A stretch of 64,000 nt of DNA from Janthinobacterium sp. ROICE36 (GTDB lineage: Bacteria; Pseudomonadota; Gammaproteobacteria; Burkholderiales; Burkholderiaceae_D). Position 1 is the stretch's first letter; each line of letters begins with the position of its first letter. Of the stretch, positions 48,837 through 56,245 are shown piece by piece. Where the stretch lies: NCBI RefSeq assembly GCF_002869965.1, contig NZ_PEBS01000010.1, positions 43,764 to 107,763 on the forward strand. The letters are read 5' to 3'. Made by a program: the position numbers and the translations under genes. The notes below the pieces were generated by a model. The model did not search any database and was not told where the DNA came from. It saw nothing but the letters and a program-made list of their open reading frames with translations.

Positions 48837-50195
48837 CTAGGCCTTGCTTTGCCTGATCCAGTAACCGACGCCCAGCGCAGCCAGCCACACGGGAATCAGG
48901 TAGACGGAGATGCGCAAGCCCGGTGTCAGGTACATGATCACCAGGATGCCGGCCAGGAAAACCAGGCACAGGTAGTTGGTGAACGGGTAGCCCAGGCTCT
49001 GAAACAGCGTCGTTTTTCCTTGCAATTTCTTTTGTGCGCGGAAGCGCAGGTGTATCCAGCTGATCATGGCCCAGTTGATGATCAGCGCCGAAACCACCAG
49101 GCCCATCAGTACTTCGAACGCTTCTCCCGGCATGAAGTAATTGACCACCACGCAGGCACCCGTGGCCAGGGCCGACACGCCCAGCGCCGCCAAAGGCACG
49201 CCGCGGCGGTTCAGGCGTAGCAGCGCGCGCGGCGCATTGCCTTGTTTGGCCAGGCCGAACAGCATGCGTGTGTTGCAGTACACGCCGCTGTTGTACACGG
49301 ACAGGGCGGCAGTCAGCACCACGACGTTCAGGGCCGTGGCCACCAGGTTGCTGTCGAGTGCATGGAAGATCAGCACGAAGGGGCTGCCGCCGGTGACGAC
49401 CTTCTGCCACGGGTACAGCGACAGCAAAATGCCCAGGGCGCCAATGTAAAAGATCAGGATGCGGTAGATGGCCTGGTTGGTGGCGCGCGGAATCGTGGTG
49501 CTTGGGTCGTCCGCCTCGGCCGCCGTGATGCCCACCAGTTCCAGGCCGCCGAACGAGAACATGATGACGGCCATGGCCATCACCAGGCCCTGCCAGCCAT
49601 TCGGAAAGAAGCCGCCGTGCTGCCACAGGTTGGCCACCGACGCTTGCGGGCCCGCATCGCCGGAGGCGAGCAGGTACGCGCCAAAGATGATCATGCCGAT
49701 GATGGCGACAACCTTGATGAGGGCGAACCAGAATTCCATTTCGCCGAAGGCTTTGACATTCAACAAACTGATGGCGTTGATGGCGCAAAAGAAGATCAGC
49801 GCCGAGACCCAGGTAGGCACGCCTGGCCACCAGTACTGCACATAGATGCCGACGGCCGTCAGTTCGGCCATGCTGACCAGCACATACAGCACCCAGTAAT
49901 TCCAGCCCGACAAAAAGCCGGGCAGGTGGCCGCAGTATTTGTCGGCGAAGTAGCTGAAAGAACCGGCGACGGGTTCGTCGACCACCATCTCGCCCAGCTG
50001 GCGCATGATCAGAAAGGCGATCACGCCGGCGATGCCATAGCCCAGCAGCACCGAAGGGCCGGCCATCTTGATGGTTTGCGCGATGCCCAGAAACAGGCCG
50101 GTGCCGATGGCGCCGCCCAGGGCGATGAGCTGGATGTGGCGGCTTTTCAGGCCGCGCTTGAGCTCTTGTGGTTCGGTATTCCCGACTGCCGTCAT
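48837..50195 (-). CDS. aroP: Aromatic amino acid permease, AroP/PheP type
   Basis: A 452-residue inner-membrane amino acid:proton symporter of the APC superfamily with about 12 helices. It follows E. coli AroP closely: KRGLKSRHIQLIALGGAIGT at the start, VGITAAEADDPSTTIPRATN, ALSVYNSGVYCNTRMLFGLA and VYLIPVWLAALGVGY at the end. Aromatic amino acid uptake is therefore expected, though other substrates are possible. It is divergent from a truncated DUF1275 fragment. Confidence 0.88.
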   Translation of the reverse strand: MTAVGNTEPQELKRGLKSRHIQLIALGGAIGTGLFLGIAQTIKMAGPSVLLGYGIAGVIAFLIMRQLGEMVVDEPVAGSFSYFADKYCGHLPGFLSGWNYWVLYVLVSMAELTAVGIYVQYWWPGVPTWVSALIFFCAINAISLLNVKAFGEMEFWFALIKVVAIIGMIIFGAYLLASGDAGPQASVANLWQHGGFFPNGWQGLVMAMAVIMFSFGGLELVGITAAEADDPSTTIPRATNQAIYRILIFYIGALGILLSLYPWQKVVTGGSPFVLIFHALDSNLVATALNVVVLTAALSVYNSGVYCNTRMLFGLAKQGNAPRALLRLNRRGVPLAALGVSALATGACVVVNYFMPGEAFEVLMGLVVSALIINWAMISWIHLRFRAQKKLQGKTTLFQSLGYPFTNYLCLVFLAGILVIMYLTPGLRISVYLIPVWLAALGVGYWIRQSKA

Positions 50196-50300
50196 ATGTT
50201 TTATCCTGTTTTTACGGGGCTGAGGTCGCTGATTCTAAAGCATGGATGCGCAAAGCAGGAGCGAAATGCATGTTGCACTGCGGGGTCGCAAGAAAAGCCT

Positions 50301-50681
50301 TGCATCTTCGCCCAACCGCTGGCTAAACCGCTGGCGCCCGCGACGGGCGCGCTGGCCATGGCGGCCGGCCTGTTCGGCGCGGCGGCCATGGGCACGCATA
50401 GCGCCATCAGCCGTCTGCTGCTGGCGCACCTGACGCCCACGTCCATGATGACGGGCAATGTGACACAATTGGTGATCGATACGGTCGACGTGCTGCGCGG
50501 CGCGGCCGACGGCGCCACGCGTGAGCGCTGTATCAAATTCTTCTGGCCCCTGCCGGGTTTTGCCGTGGGCGCCATCCTGGCCACCTTTGCCTACCTGGCC
50601 GTGGGCTTTGCCGCGCTGGCCGTGCCGCTGGTCATTCTGCTGGTGCTGATTGCGCTGCAGCCGGCACGCTTGCCAGCTTAA
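50301..50681 (+). pseudogene. Truncated DUF1275 (YoaK-type) membrane protein
   Basis: The frame codes for the C-terminal half of a DUF1275 protein: ALAMAAGLFGAAAMGTHSAI, LTPTSMMTGNVTQLVID and a final helix. The N-terminal half, with the first helices and HVTGN-type motif, is missing; the 100 bases upstream hold no match or start signal. It overlaps by its stop codon with the convergent thioesterase gene. The remnant is best seen as a 5'-truncated pseudogene. Confidence 0.72.
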
Positions 50682-51130
50682 TCCTGCGCGTTCTGGCGCG
50701 CCGCGACGATGGCCGGTTCGTATACGGCCAGAAACTCGGGCGGCAGGCGGCGCGCGCGGCCGCTGCTCAATTCGATGCAGATCAAGTTCCAGCGCCCGCG
50801 CACGACGGTGGCGCCATCGCTGTCGCGGATCAGCTGGAAGCGTCGTTCCATGCTGGAGCGGCCGTCGCTGGCGCACAGCCAGGTGGCCAGGGTCAAGGCC
50901 TCGTTTTCGCGCGTGGGCAGTAAATAATCATACTCGCCGCGGCGGATCGCCATGGCCCGGTCCAGGCGCCGGTAATCGTCCAGGTCCAGCCCCAGGGTGG
51001 CCGAGTGGTGCCAGGCGATATGCTCGCACCAGCGCACATACACGGCGTTGTTCGTATGCTGCAAGCCGTCGATGTCACCCGCTTCTGGCGTGACGGGCAG
51101 GGTACAGGCGTGTGGATAATCCCAGTTCAA
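50678..51130 (-). CDS. Acyl-CoA thioesterase, hotdog fold
   Basis: A 150-residue hotdog-fold protein of the 4HBT/YbgC class. GDIDGLQHTNNAVYVRWCEH is the active-site segment; family members use the Asp or Asn near its start to hydrolyse acyl-CoA thioesters. The start is a TTG with AAAGGA six bases ahead. A longer frame begins at 51241 but its ATG lies inside a palindrome that is probably an operator, so the shorter form is preferred. It is divergent from the GntR gene. Confidence 0.72.
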   Translation of the reverse strand: MNWDYPHACTLPVTPEAGDIDGLQHTNNAVYVRWCEHIAWHHSATLGLDLDDYRRLDRAMAIRRGEYDYLLPTRENEALTLATWLCASDGRSSMERRFQLIRDSDGATVVRGRWNLICIELSSGRARRLPPEFLAVYEPAIVAARQNAQD

Positions 51131-51228
51131 GTGCGATCCTTTCAAGGCGGTGGCGGCTGATTGTACTTGCTGCGCGTGTTTTTTGTCTGCGGCGCAGGCG
51201 GGGAAAAACGCTGTTTTTTGTGTTGATG

Positions 51229-51242
51229 TATGATGCATCATA
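51229..51242. promoter_or_regulatory. GntR/FCD-type operator candidate
   Basis: TATGATGCATCATA is a perfect 14-base palindrome between the divergent thioesterase and GntR genes. Its shape and position suit autoregulation by the FCD-type GntR protein encoded next to it. Confidence 0.6.
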
Positions 51243-51259
51243 ACCTAACAGATCTGAAA

Positions 51260-51982
51260 ATGCCGATGACCGATCCCCTGGACAGCCTGGCACACGTCAA
51301 CCTGGGCAAATCCGTGTACGCGACGCTGCGCGACGCGCTGGCGGCCGGGCGCTTCCAGCCGAATGACCGGCTGCGCATCCGCGAGCTGGCGCTGCAACTG
51401 GGCACCAGCGTCACCCCCGTGCGCGACGCCATGCTGCAACTGGTGCAGGAAGAGGCGCTGGTGCTGCGCTCGCCGCGCGACTTCCGCGTGCCCGTGCTGA
51501 GCGTTGCGCGCTACCTGGAAATCCGCGCGCTGCGCCTGGAACTGGAAGGGCTGGGCGCGTTTGAAGCGGCGCAGCGCATCGACGACGCCACCCTGGCCGA
51601 CCTGGAACGCCTGCTGCAAGCGAATGAAGACGCCATCGCGCGGCACGACCTGGCGGCGGCCCTGCAATGCAACCAGGCGTTTCATCTGGGCCTGGCGCAG
51701 GCTGCCGGCATGCCGACATTGAAACGCTTCGTCGACCACTTGTGGATGCAGACGGCGCCCCTGATCGCCGCCGGCTACGCCAGTTTTTCGCCCGACATGC
51801 GGGTCGGCCACCACCACGCCATCATCAGCGCGCTGCGCCAGCGCGACAGCGCGGCCGCGCGGCGCGCCATCGAACAGGATATTCTCGACGGCGGGACGCA
51901 GATGCTGGCCTATGTCATGCGCCAGGAGCGCATCCACGCCGGCAAAACCGAACAAGAACAGGACAAGGAAGAACATGACTGA
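51260..51982 (+). CDS. GntR-family regulator, FCD type
   Basis: A 240-residue transcription factor. The N-terminal winged helix (about 15-75: VYATLRDALAAGRFQPNDRL, RELALQLGTSVTPVRDAMLQL) is followed by an all-helical FCD ligand domain with metal-site histidines (FHLGLAQ, HHHAIISALRQRD). The start is uncertain: 51230 is possible but lies in the operator palindrome, and neither site has a ribosome signal. The stop overlaps the SDR gene start by 8 bases, so it is co-translated with that gene. The ligand is probably a carboxylate. Confidence 0.85.
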   Translation: MPMTDPLDSLAHVNLGKSVYATLRDALAAGRFQPNDRLRIRELALQLGTSVTPVRDAMLQLVQEEALVLRSPRDFRVPVLSVARYLEIRALRLELEGLGAFEAAQRIDDATLADLERLLQANEDAIARHDLAAALQCNQAFHLGLAQAAGMPTLKRFVDHLWMQTAPLIAAGYASFSPDMRVGHHHAIISALRQRDSAAARRAIEQDILDGGTQMLAYVMRQERIHAGKTEQEQDKEEHD

Positions 51983-52712
51983 ACAAAAAACGGCCATCGT
52001 CACGGGCGCCAGCCGCGGCATCGGTCACGCCGTGGCCGAACGCTTCCGCAGCCTGGGCTGGCGCGTCATCACCGTTTCGCGCAGCCCGATTCCCGGTGGC
52101 TGCCCGCGCAGCCAGGAGCACAACACGCACTTTTGCATGGATTTGTCGGACCTGAGCCAGATCGGACAGATGGTCGATACCCTGCGTCCCATGCTAGGCG
52201 ACTCGAAGCTGCACGCGCTGGTGAACAATGCGGGCGTGTCGCCGAAGGGGCCGGGCGGTTCGCGCGTCAATTCCCTGACCACCGACATGCAGACCTGGCA
52301 GGAAATGTACAACACGAATTTCTTTGCGCCGCTGGCCCTGACGCGGGGCTTTGCGCAGGAATTGTCGAACGCGCACGGCTCCGTCGTGAACCTGTGTTCG
52401 ATCGCCGGCTACCGCGTGCACCCGTTCGCCGGCTCCGCCTACGCCAGTTCGAAGGCGGCGCTGGCATCGCTGACGCGCGAAATGGCCAACGACATGGCGC
52501 CGCTGAATGTGCGCGTCAACGCCATCGCACCGGGCGAGATCGATACGGCGATTTTGTCGCCCGGCACCTCGCACATCGTCGACACGCAAATTCCCCTGCG
52601 CCGCCTGGGCACGACGGCCGAAGTGGCCGACCTGGTGGAATTCCTGTGCAGCGAGCGCGCCTCGTACATCACGGGCGCGGAAATTCCCATCGACGGCGGC
52701 CAGCGCATTTAA
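51975..52712 (+). CDS. SDR-family oxidoreductase
   Basis: A 245-residue short-chain dehydrogenase. The NAD(P) loop is TGASRGIGHA (residues 10-19), the NNAGVS motif lies near residue 85, the catalytic Ser/Tyr/Lys are in SIAGYRVHPFAGSAYASSKAA (Y and K four apart), and the C-terminal ITGAEIPIDGG is typical. All catalytic residues are present. The ATG overlaps the GntR stop. A decayed Asp/Glu racemase gene follows, so the operon probably once processed a hydroxy or amino acid under GntR control. Substrate unknown. Confidence 0.88.
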   Translation: MTEQKTAIVTGASRGIGHAVAERFRSLGWRVITVSRSPIPGGCPRSQEHNTHFCMDLSDLSQIGQMVDTLRPMLGDSKLHALVNNAGVSPKGPGGSRVNSLTTDMQTWQEMYNTNFFAPLALTRGFAQELSNAHGSVVNLCSIAGYRVHPFAGSAYASSKAALASLTREMANDMAPLNVRVNAIAPGEIDTAILSPGTSHIVDTQIPLRRLGTTAEVADLVEFLCSERASYITGAEIPIDGGQRI

Positions 52713-52730
52713 GGAAAATCACGACTCACC

Positions 52731-53003
52731 ATATCGGCATCGTCGGCTGTTCGGCCGAAGGCGCGGCCGTGTGCTACCGCACCATCTGCGAAGAGGGCGC
52801 GCATGCGCTGGGAGCGTATGAACATCCGGAAGTGACGCTGCATACGCCTTCGTTGGCACGCTATGTGGATTGCCTGAACGGGGGCGACCTGGCCGGCGTG
52901 GCAGAACTGATGCTGGCGTCGGCGCACAAGCTGGCCGCTGCCGGCGCTTGACTCCACGCGCCTGCTGGCGCGCGCCGCCTTGCGCCGGGCGCTGGCCGCC
53001 TGA
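52731..53003 (+). pseudogene. Decayed Asp/Glu racemase gene
   Basis: The sequence codes for the N-terminus of an aspartate/glutamate racemase (HHIGIVGCSAEGAAVCYRTI, with the first catalytic cysteine in the wrong context to test) up to LASAHKLAAAGA, then stops. Right after it, in another frame, follows LDSTRLLARAALRRALAA, the usual C-terminal helix of the same family. So the middle, including the second cysteine, has been deleted and the join is out of frame. The start is ACG where ATG is expected, after a good AAGGA site. The gene is dead. Confidence 0.75.
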
Positions 53004-53474
53004 CTATTTGTCCAGCTGCGCCTGCAGCGCGGCCACCACCAGCGCATGGTCGTCTGCCTGCGCCAGGCCGGAAACGGTGACCGTGCCGACCAGTCCCACG
53101 CCGCGTATCAGCAGGGGGAAAGCGCCGCCGTGGCCCGCGTACTCGATGTCATCGAGGTATTTCACGTCTTCGAAGCTGCTGCCACGGCTTTTATGGGAAA
53201 TGCCCATGTAGTAGGAACTGCGGCAGAAGCGCTGCACCGTGTTGTTCTTGCGGCGTATCCAGTCCGCCTGGTCTGCCGTGGCGCCCGTCATGGCGTGATG
53301 GAACAGCACCTGGCCATTGCGCGTGATGTTGACGGTGACGGCCTTGCCCCGCTTGCGCACTTCTTCGACGATCCACAGGCCCACGGCCAGCGCCGTATCG
53401 TTGTCGAAGCGTTCGAATTGCAGGGATTCTTCCTGTTGCGCGAGGGTGTGCAGCAAATCGGCGTAATGATCCAT
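53004..53474 (-). CDS. Heme-degrading domain protein (UPF0303, HbpS/GlcG-like)
   Basis: A 156-residue protein of the UPF0303/HbpS-like family. Helices LHTLAQQEESLQFERFDN and DADWIRRKNNTVQRF surround strands VTVNITRNGQVLFHHAM and the C-terminal LIRGVGLVGTVTVSGL, the GlcG/HbpS signature. Members bind heme or small cofactors and some are antioxidant. It stops directly against the racemase remnant and is divergent from alkB. Function unproven. Confidence 0.82.
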   Translation of the reverse strand: MDHYADLLHTLAQQEESLQFERFDNDTALAVGLWIVEEVRKRGKAVTVNITRNGQVLFHHAMTGATADQADWIRRKNNTVQRFCRSSYYMGISHKSRGSSFEDVKYLDDIEYAGHGGAFPLLIRGVGLVGTVTVSGLAQADDHALVVAALQAQLDK

Positions 53475-53568
53475 CGTGGAGGCGGGTGGTAGTGGCTGGA
53501 AGCGCTACTGTAGCGCACCATGCGGCAGCCGCGCGCGCTTTTTCCGTGCTGCGCCTACAATAGGCGGC

Positions 53569-54231
53569 ATGAACCTGTCCCTGTTTGCCGATGAAGATTA
53601 TGCCCCGCTCGACCCTGCGCCCCTGGTGCCCGGCTCGTCTGCATCGGTCCTGCTGCGCGGTTTTGCGCTGCCGTATCTGGACGAGGTGCTGCCGGCATTG
53701 GACGCCATCGTGCTGGCGGCGCCCCTGCGCCACATGGCCACGCCGGGCGGCTTGCGCATGTCCGTTGCCATGAGCAATTGCGGTACTCTGGGCTGGGTCA
53801 CGGATGGGCGCGGCTACCGCTATGCGCGGCTCGATCCGTCCAGCGGCCGTCCCTGGCCGACGATGCCACCCGTGTTCCTGCGTCTGGCGCAGCAGGCGGC
53901 GCTGGCGGCCGGCTATCCGCGCTTCACGCCCGACGCCTGCCTGGTCAATCGCTATGCGCCCGGCGCGCGCATGGCCCTGCACCAAGACCGCGATGAGTGC
54001 GATTTTAATGCGCCCATCGTTTCCGTCTCGCTGGGCTTGCCCGCCATCTTCCTGTTCGGCGGGTCCGAGCGGGCCGACAGGGCGGCGCGCATCACCTTGT
54101 TGCATGGCGACGTGGTGGTGTGGGGCGGCGCTGATCGCCTGCGCTTCCATGGCGTGGCGCCCCTGAAAGAGGGCGAACACGCAGTGCTGGGCAGCCAGCG
54201 CATGAATCTGACGTTTCGCAAGGCCAGCTGA
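53569..54231 (+). CDS. alkB: Alkylated DNA repair dioxygenase AlkB
   Basis: A 220-residue Fe(II)/2-oxoglutarate dioxygenase that removes 1-methyladenine and 3-methylcytosine from DNA. The metal triad is H138, D140 (LHQDRDE) and H194 (RFHGVAP); R211 and R217 (RMNLTFR) bind 2-oxoglutarate. These are offset by seven from E. coli AlkB, a good sign of full length. The start was placed at MNLSLFADED; the frame extends upstream without support. aidB is elsewhere in the window and no ada gene is seen. Confidence 0.95.
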   Translation: MNLSLFADEDYAPLDPAPLVPGSSASVLLRGFALPYLDEVLPALDAIVLAAPLRHMATPGGLRMSVAMSNCGTLGWVTDGRGYRYARLDPSSGRPWPTMPPVFLRLAQQAALAAGYPRFTPDACLVNRYAPGARMALHQDRDECDFNAPIVSVSLGLPAIFLFGGSERADRAARITLLHGDVVVWGGADRLRFHGVAPLKEGEHAVLGSQRMNLTFRKAS

Positions 54232-54252
54232 TCTGTCGATACCCGTTCATTA

Positions 54253-54310
54253 ATGCAAGGCACTTGCAAATCTACGTGTTTTCCACATGATATGCAACTT
54301 GTTTGCATAT
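54253..54310. promoter_or_regulatory. Paired TGCAA-N5-TTGCA dyads before the folE2 remnant
   Basis: ATATGCAA-CTTGT-TTGCATAT at 54290-54310 is a perfect 8-base dyad. A second dyad, TGCAA-GGCAC-TTGCA, lies at 54254-54268 with the same five-base spacer. Their centres are about 39 bases apart. FolE2 genes are often controlled by the zinc repressor Zur, so a Zur-like operator is possible; the exact Zur consensus for this group was not verified. Confidence 0.5.
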
Positions 54311-54316
54311 GGAGCC

Positions 54317-54634
54317 TTGACCAGGAAGCGCGATGCCCTTTCCACACCGCTGCCCGACGTGGCGGCCAGCCCCCCATCTGGGCAGCCCCATGCCGCTGGA
54401 CTGGGTCGGCATCCAGGGCATCGCCTTGCCCTAGTGACTGGAAGAGGGAGGGCAGGCGCAGCAAGTGCACGCCTCAATGGTGCTAATCTGATGGATGTGG
54501 AAGGCGCGGCCCGTCGCGTGCAGGCGGCGCTGGCGCCACTGGCGTCACATTATGCGCAGGCGCGTGTTAGCGTACTGCATATGGAAAGCCTGCATCCGCA
54601 CGATGCCGTGGCGCAGGCAGGCCAGCTTGCCTGA
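54317..54634 (+). pseudogene. folE2: Decayed GTP cyclohydrolase folE2
   Basis: Fragments of the zinc-independent GTP cyclohydrolase FolE2 appear in order. The first frame (TTG start after GGAG) reads LPDVAASP, then a C-run frameshift leads to [19 protein letters not shown], the well-known FolE2 N-terminal pattern, and a stop. The next recognisable piece is the C-terminus, [12 protein letters not shown] ... [15 protein letters not shown], in which [10 protein letters not shown] resembles the FolE2 end. The central catalytic region is missing. The gene is dead, but its operator-like dyads remain. Confidence 0.65.
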
Positions 54635-54667
54635 GTTTTTCAGTCATCGACCCTGGAGGAAGACAGC

Positions 54668-54835
54668 ATGCCGGAGAAAATCGCGCAGGAGCCTGGCGAA
54701 GGCAGCCTGGAAGAGGAACTGGAGCGCGAACGGCGCGAACATGCGCTGATCGACGAGGAAAAGCTGGGCATGGACGAGCTGGAAGAAGAGCGCTTGAAGC
54801 GGGATCGCCAGCCGGGCATGCCGGCACGCCACTAA
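54668..54835 (+). CDS. Small acidic hypothetical protein (55 aa)
   Basis: A 55-residue protein with about a third Glu/Asp and many Arg/Lys, predicted as one long charged helix (GSLEEELERERREHALIDEE, then KLGMDELEEERLKRD). A good ribosome site, GGAGGAAGACAGC, precedes the ATG. There is no membrane segment or cysteine. I recognise no family. It follows the folE2 remnant and precedes the beta-lactamase gene by 125 bases. The coding case rests on ribosome site and codon use. Confidence 0.6.
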   Translation: MPEKIAQEPGEGSLEEELERERREHALIDEEKLGMDELEEERLKRDRQPGMPARH

Positions 54836-54960
54836 CGTCAAGGCGCTGAGTCAATGTGCCGAGTCAATGTGCCGATTCAATGTCATATATCAGCGCTGGC
54901 ATCGTGCCGCGCTGCCCGGTACAATTTCGCTTTGTCCTTCTCCCCCAGCCCCGGAGGCCC

Positions 54961-55779
54961 ATGAAATATCGTGCATTCTTCCCGTTCATCCTCTGCCTGA
55001 CAGGCGCCACTCTGGGCGCCTCGCAAGCCCATTCCGCCACCATCTGCACTGCCATGGCCGACGCCAAAACGGGCGCCGTCTTGTTGCAAGAGGGTAATTG
55101 CTTCGACAGAGTCACCCCCGCATCCACCTTCAAGATTGCGCTCAGCCTGATGGGCTACGACGCCGGTTTCCTCAAGGATGAGCACACGCCGAGCCTGCCG
55201 TACCGCCATGGTTATGTGGACTGGGGCGGCGACGCCTGGCGCCAGGAGACGGACCCGTCGTGCTGGATGCAGTATTCCGTGGTCTGGTATTCGCAGCAGA
55301 TCACGCAGGCGCTGGGTGCCGATCGCTTCCAGAAATACGCCAAGGCTTTGCGCTATGGCAATGCGGACGTCTCGGGCGACCCGGGCAAGGACAACAGCCT
55401 GGAGCGCTCGTGGATCAGTTCTTCGCTGAAAATTTCACCGTTGGAACAGCTGGGCTTCTTGCGCAAACTGGTCAATTATCAGCTGCCCGTGACGAAACAG
55501 GCGATGCAGGAAACGCAGCGCCTGACGCGCCTGGCGGACGTGGATGGCTGGCAAGTGCATGGCAAGACGGGCGCAGCCTTCCCGCGCAAGGCCGACGGCA
55601 GCTTTGACGAAGCGCATGGCTATGGCTGGTTCGTGGGCTGGGCCAGCAAGGGTGAGCGCAGCATCGTGTTTGCGCGCCTGGTGCAGGACGAGCAGAAAGG
55701 CCTGCCATCGGCGGGCCTGCGCACGCGTGAGGCCATGCTGAAAGAATTGCCGGCCCTGCTGGAGCAGACGCAGAAGTGA
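54961..55779 (+). CDS. Class D (OXA-type) beta-lactamase
   Basis: A 272-residue periplasmic serine beta-lactamase with a signal peptide (about 1-26). The class D motifs are complete: S55-T-F-K58 (nucleophile and carbamylated lysine), S106-V-V, Y132-G-N134 and K202-T-G204, with W152 in SWISSSL near the omega region. It should hydrolyse penicillins; spectrum cannot be predicted. Its stop overlaps the next gene's GTG by four bases (GTGA). It probably belongs to the chromosome of the species, since there are no mobile-element signs beside it. Confidence 0.92.
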   Translation: MKYRAFFPFILCLTGATLGASQAHSATICTAMADAKTGAVLLQEGNCFDRVTPASTFKIALSLMGYDAGFLKDEHTPSLPYRHGYVDWGGDAWRQETDPSCWMQYSVVWYSQQITQALGADRFQKYAKALRYGNADVSGDPGKDNSLERSWISSSLKISPLEQLGFLRKLVNYQLPVTKQAMQETQRLTRLADVDGWQVHGKTGAAFPRKADGSFDEAHGYGWFVGWASKGERSIVFARLVQDEQKGLPSAGLRTREAMLKELPALLEQTQK

Positions 55780-56171
55780 CGGCCAGCATCGTCGCGGCCA
55801 CCTTCATCGCTTCCGAGGGAGAGTACCTGGAAGCCGTCATCGAGGTGGGCGGCCAGCGCCTGCACGTGATGGACGAGTTTGGTGGCGCGCAACTGGCCGC
55901 CGGCACGCAGTTCCAGGCGGAACTGTGGCCTGTGGCCAGCGAGATCGATGACTGGGATGCCATTTTCAGCGCCAATCCTGGCCGCGAAAAGCGCCTGCTG
56001 CGGCTCGAAGGCTGGCGCTATCTGGCGCTGGGCGTCGTGACCCAGGTTGACCCTGTCATCTGCGACTGTGGCCTGCTGCAAGTGGAAGACGCGTTCCACA
56101 CGCGCGATGCGCGCTGCGTGGGGGCGTATGTCGGCGTCACGCTGGCGCGGCTCGATGCTTGCCTGGCGTAA
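55776..56171 (+). CDS. Hypothetical protein coupled to the beta-lactamase gene
   Basis: A 131-residue soluble protein without signal peptide. It looks beta-rich (VIEVGGQRLHVMDEFGG, FQAELWPVASEIDDWDAIF) with a C-terminal region holding two cysteines (VICDCGLLQVEDAFHTRD). No family was recognised. The GTG start overlaps the beta-lactamase stop, giving translational coupling, and a PBP1A gene follows 75 bases later. The role is unknown. Confidence 0.65.
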   Translation: MTASIVAATFIASEGEYLEAVIEVGGQRLHVMDEFGGAQLAAGTQFQAELWPVASEIDDWDAIFSANPGREKRLLRLEGWRYLALGVVTQVDPVICDCGLLQVEDAFHTRDARCVGAYVGVTLARLDACLA

Positions 56172-56245
56172 AATCCAGCCCGCTTTGTTGCCCGCCCTAT
56201 ATACTTGCTGAAACGGATCATCCGGCATCAGACAAGGTTACAAGC

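Noticed and set aside
49242..50681. A 479-codon plus-strand frame across aroP
   Set aside because: Most of it is antisense to aroP. Only its last 127 codons have meaning, as the DUF1275 fragment annotated separately.
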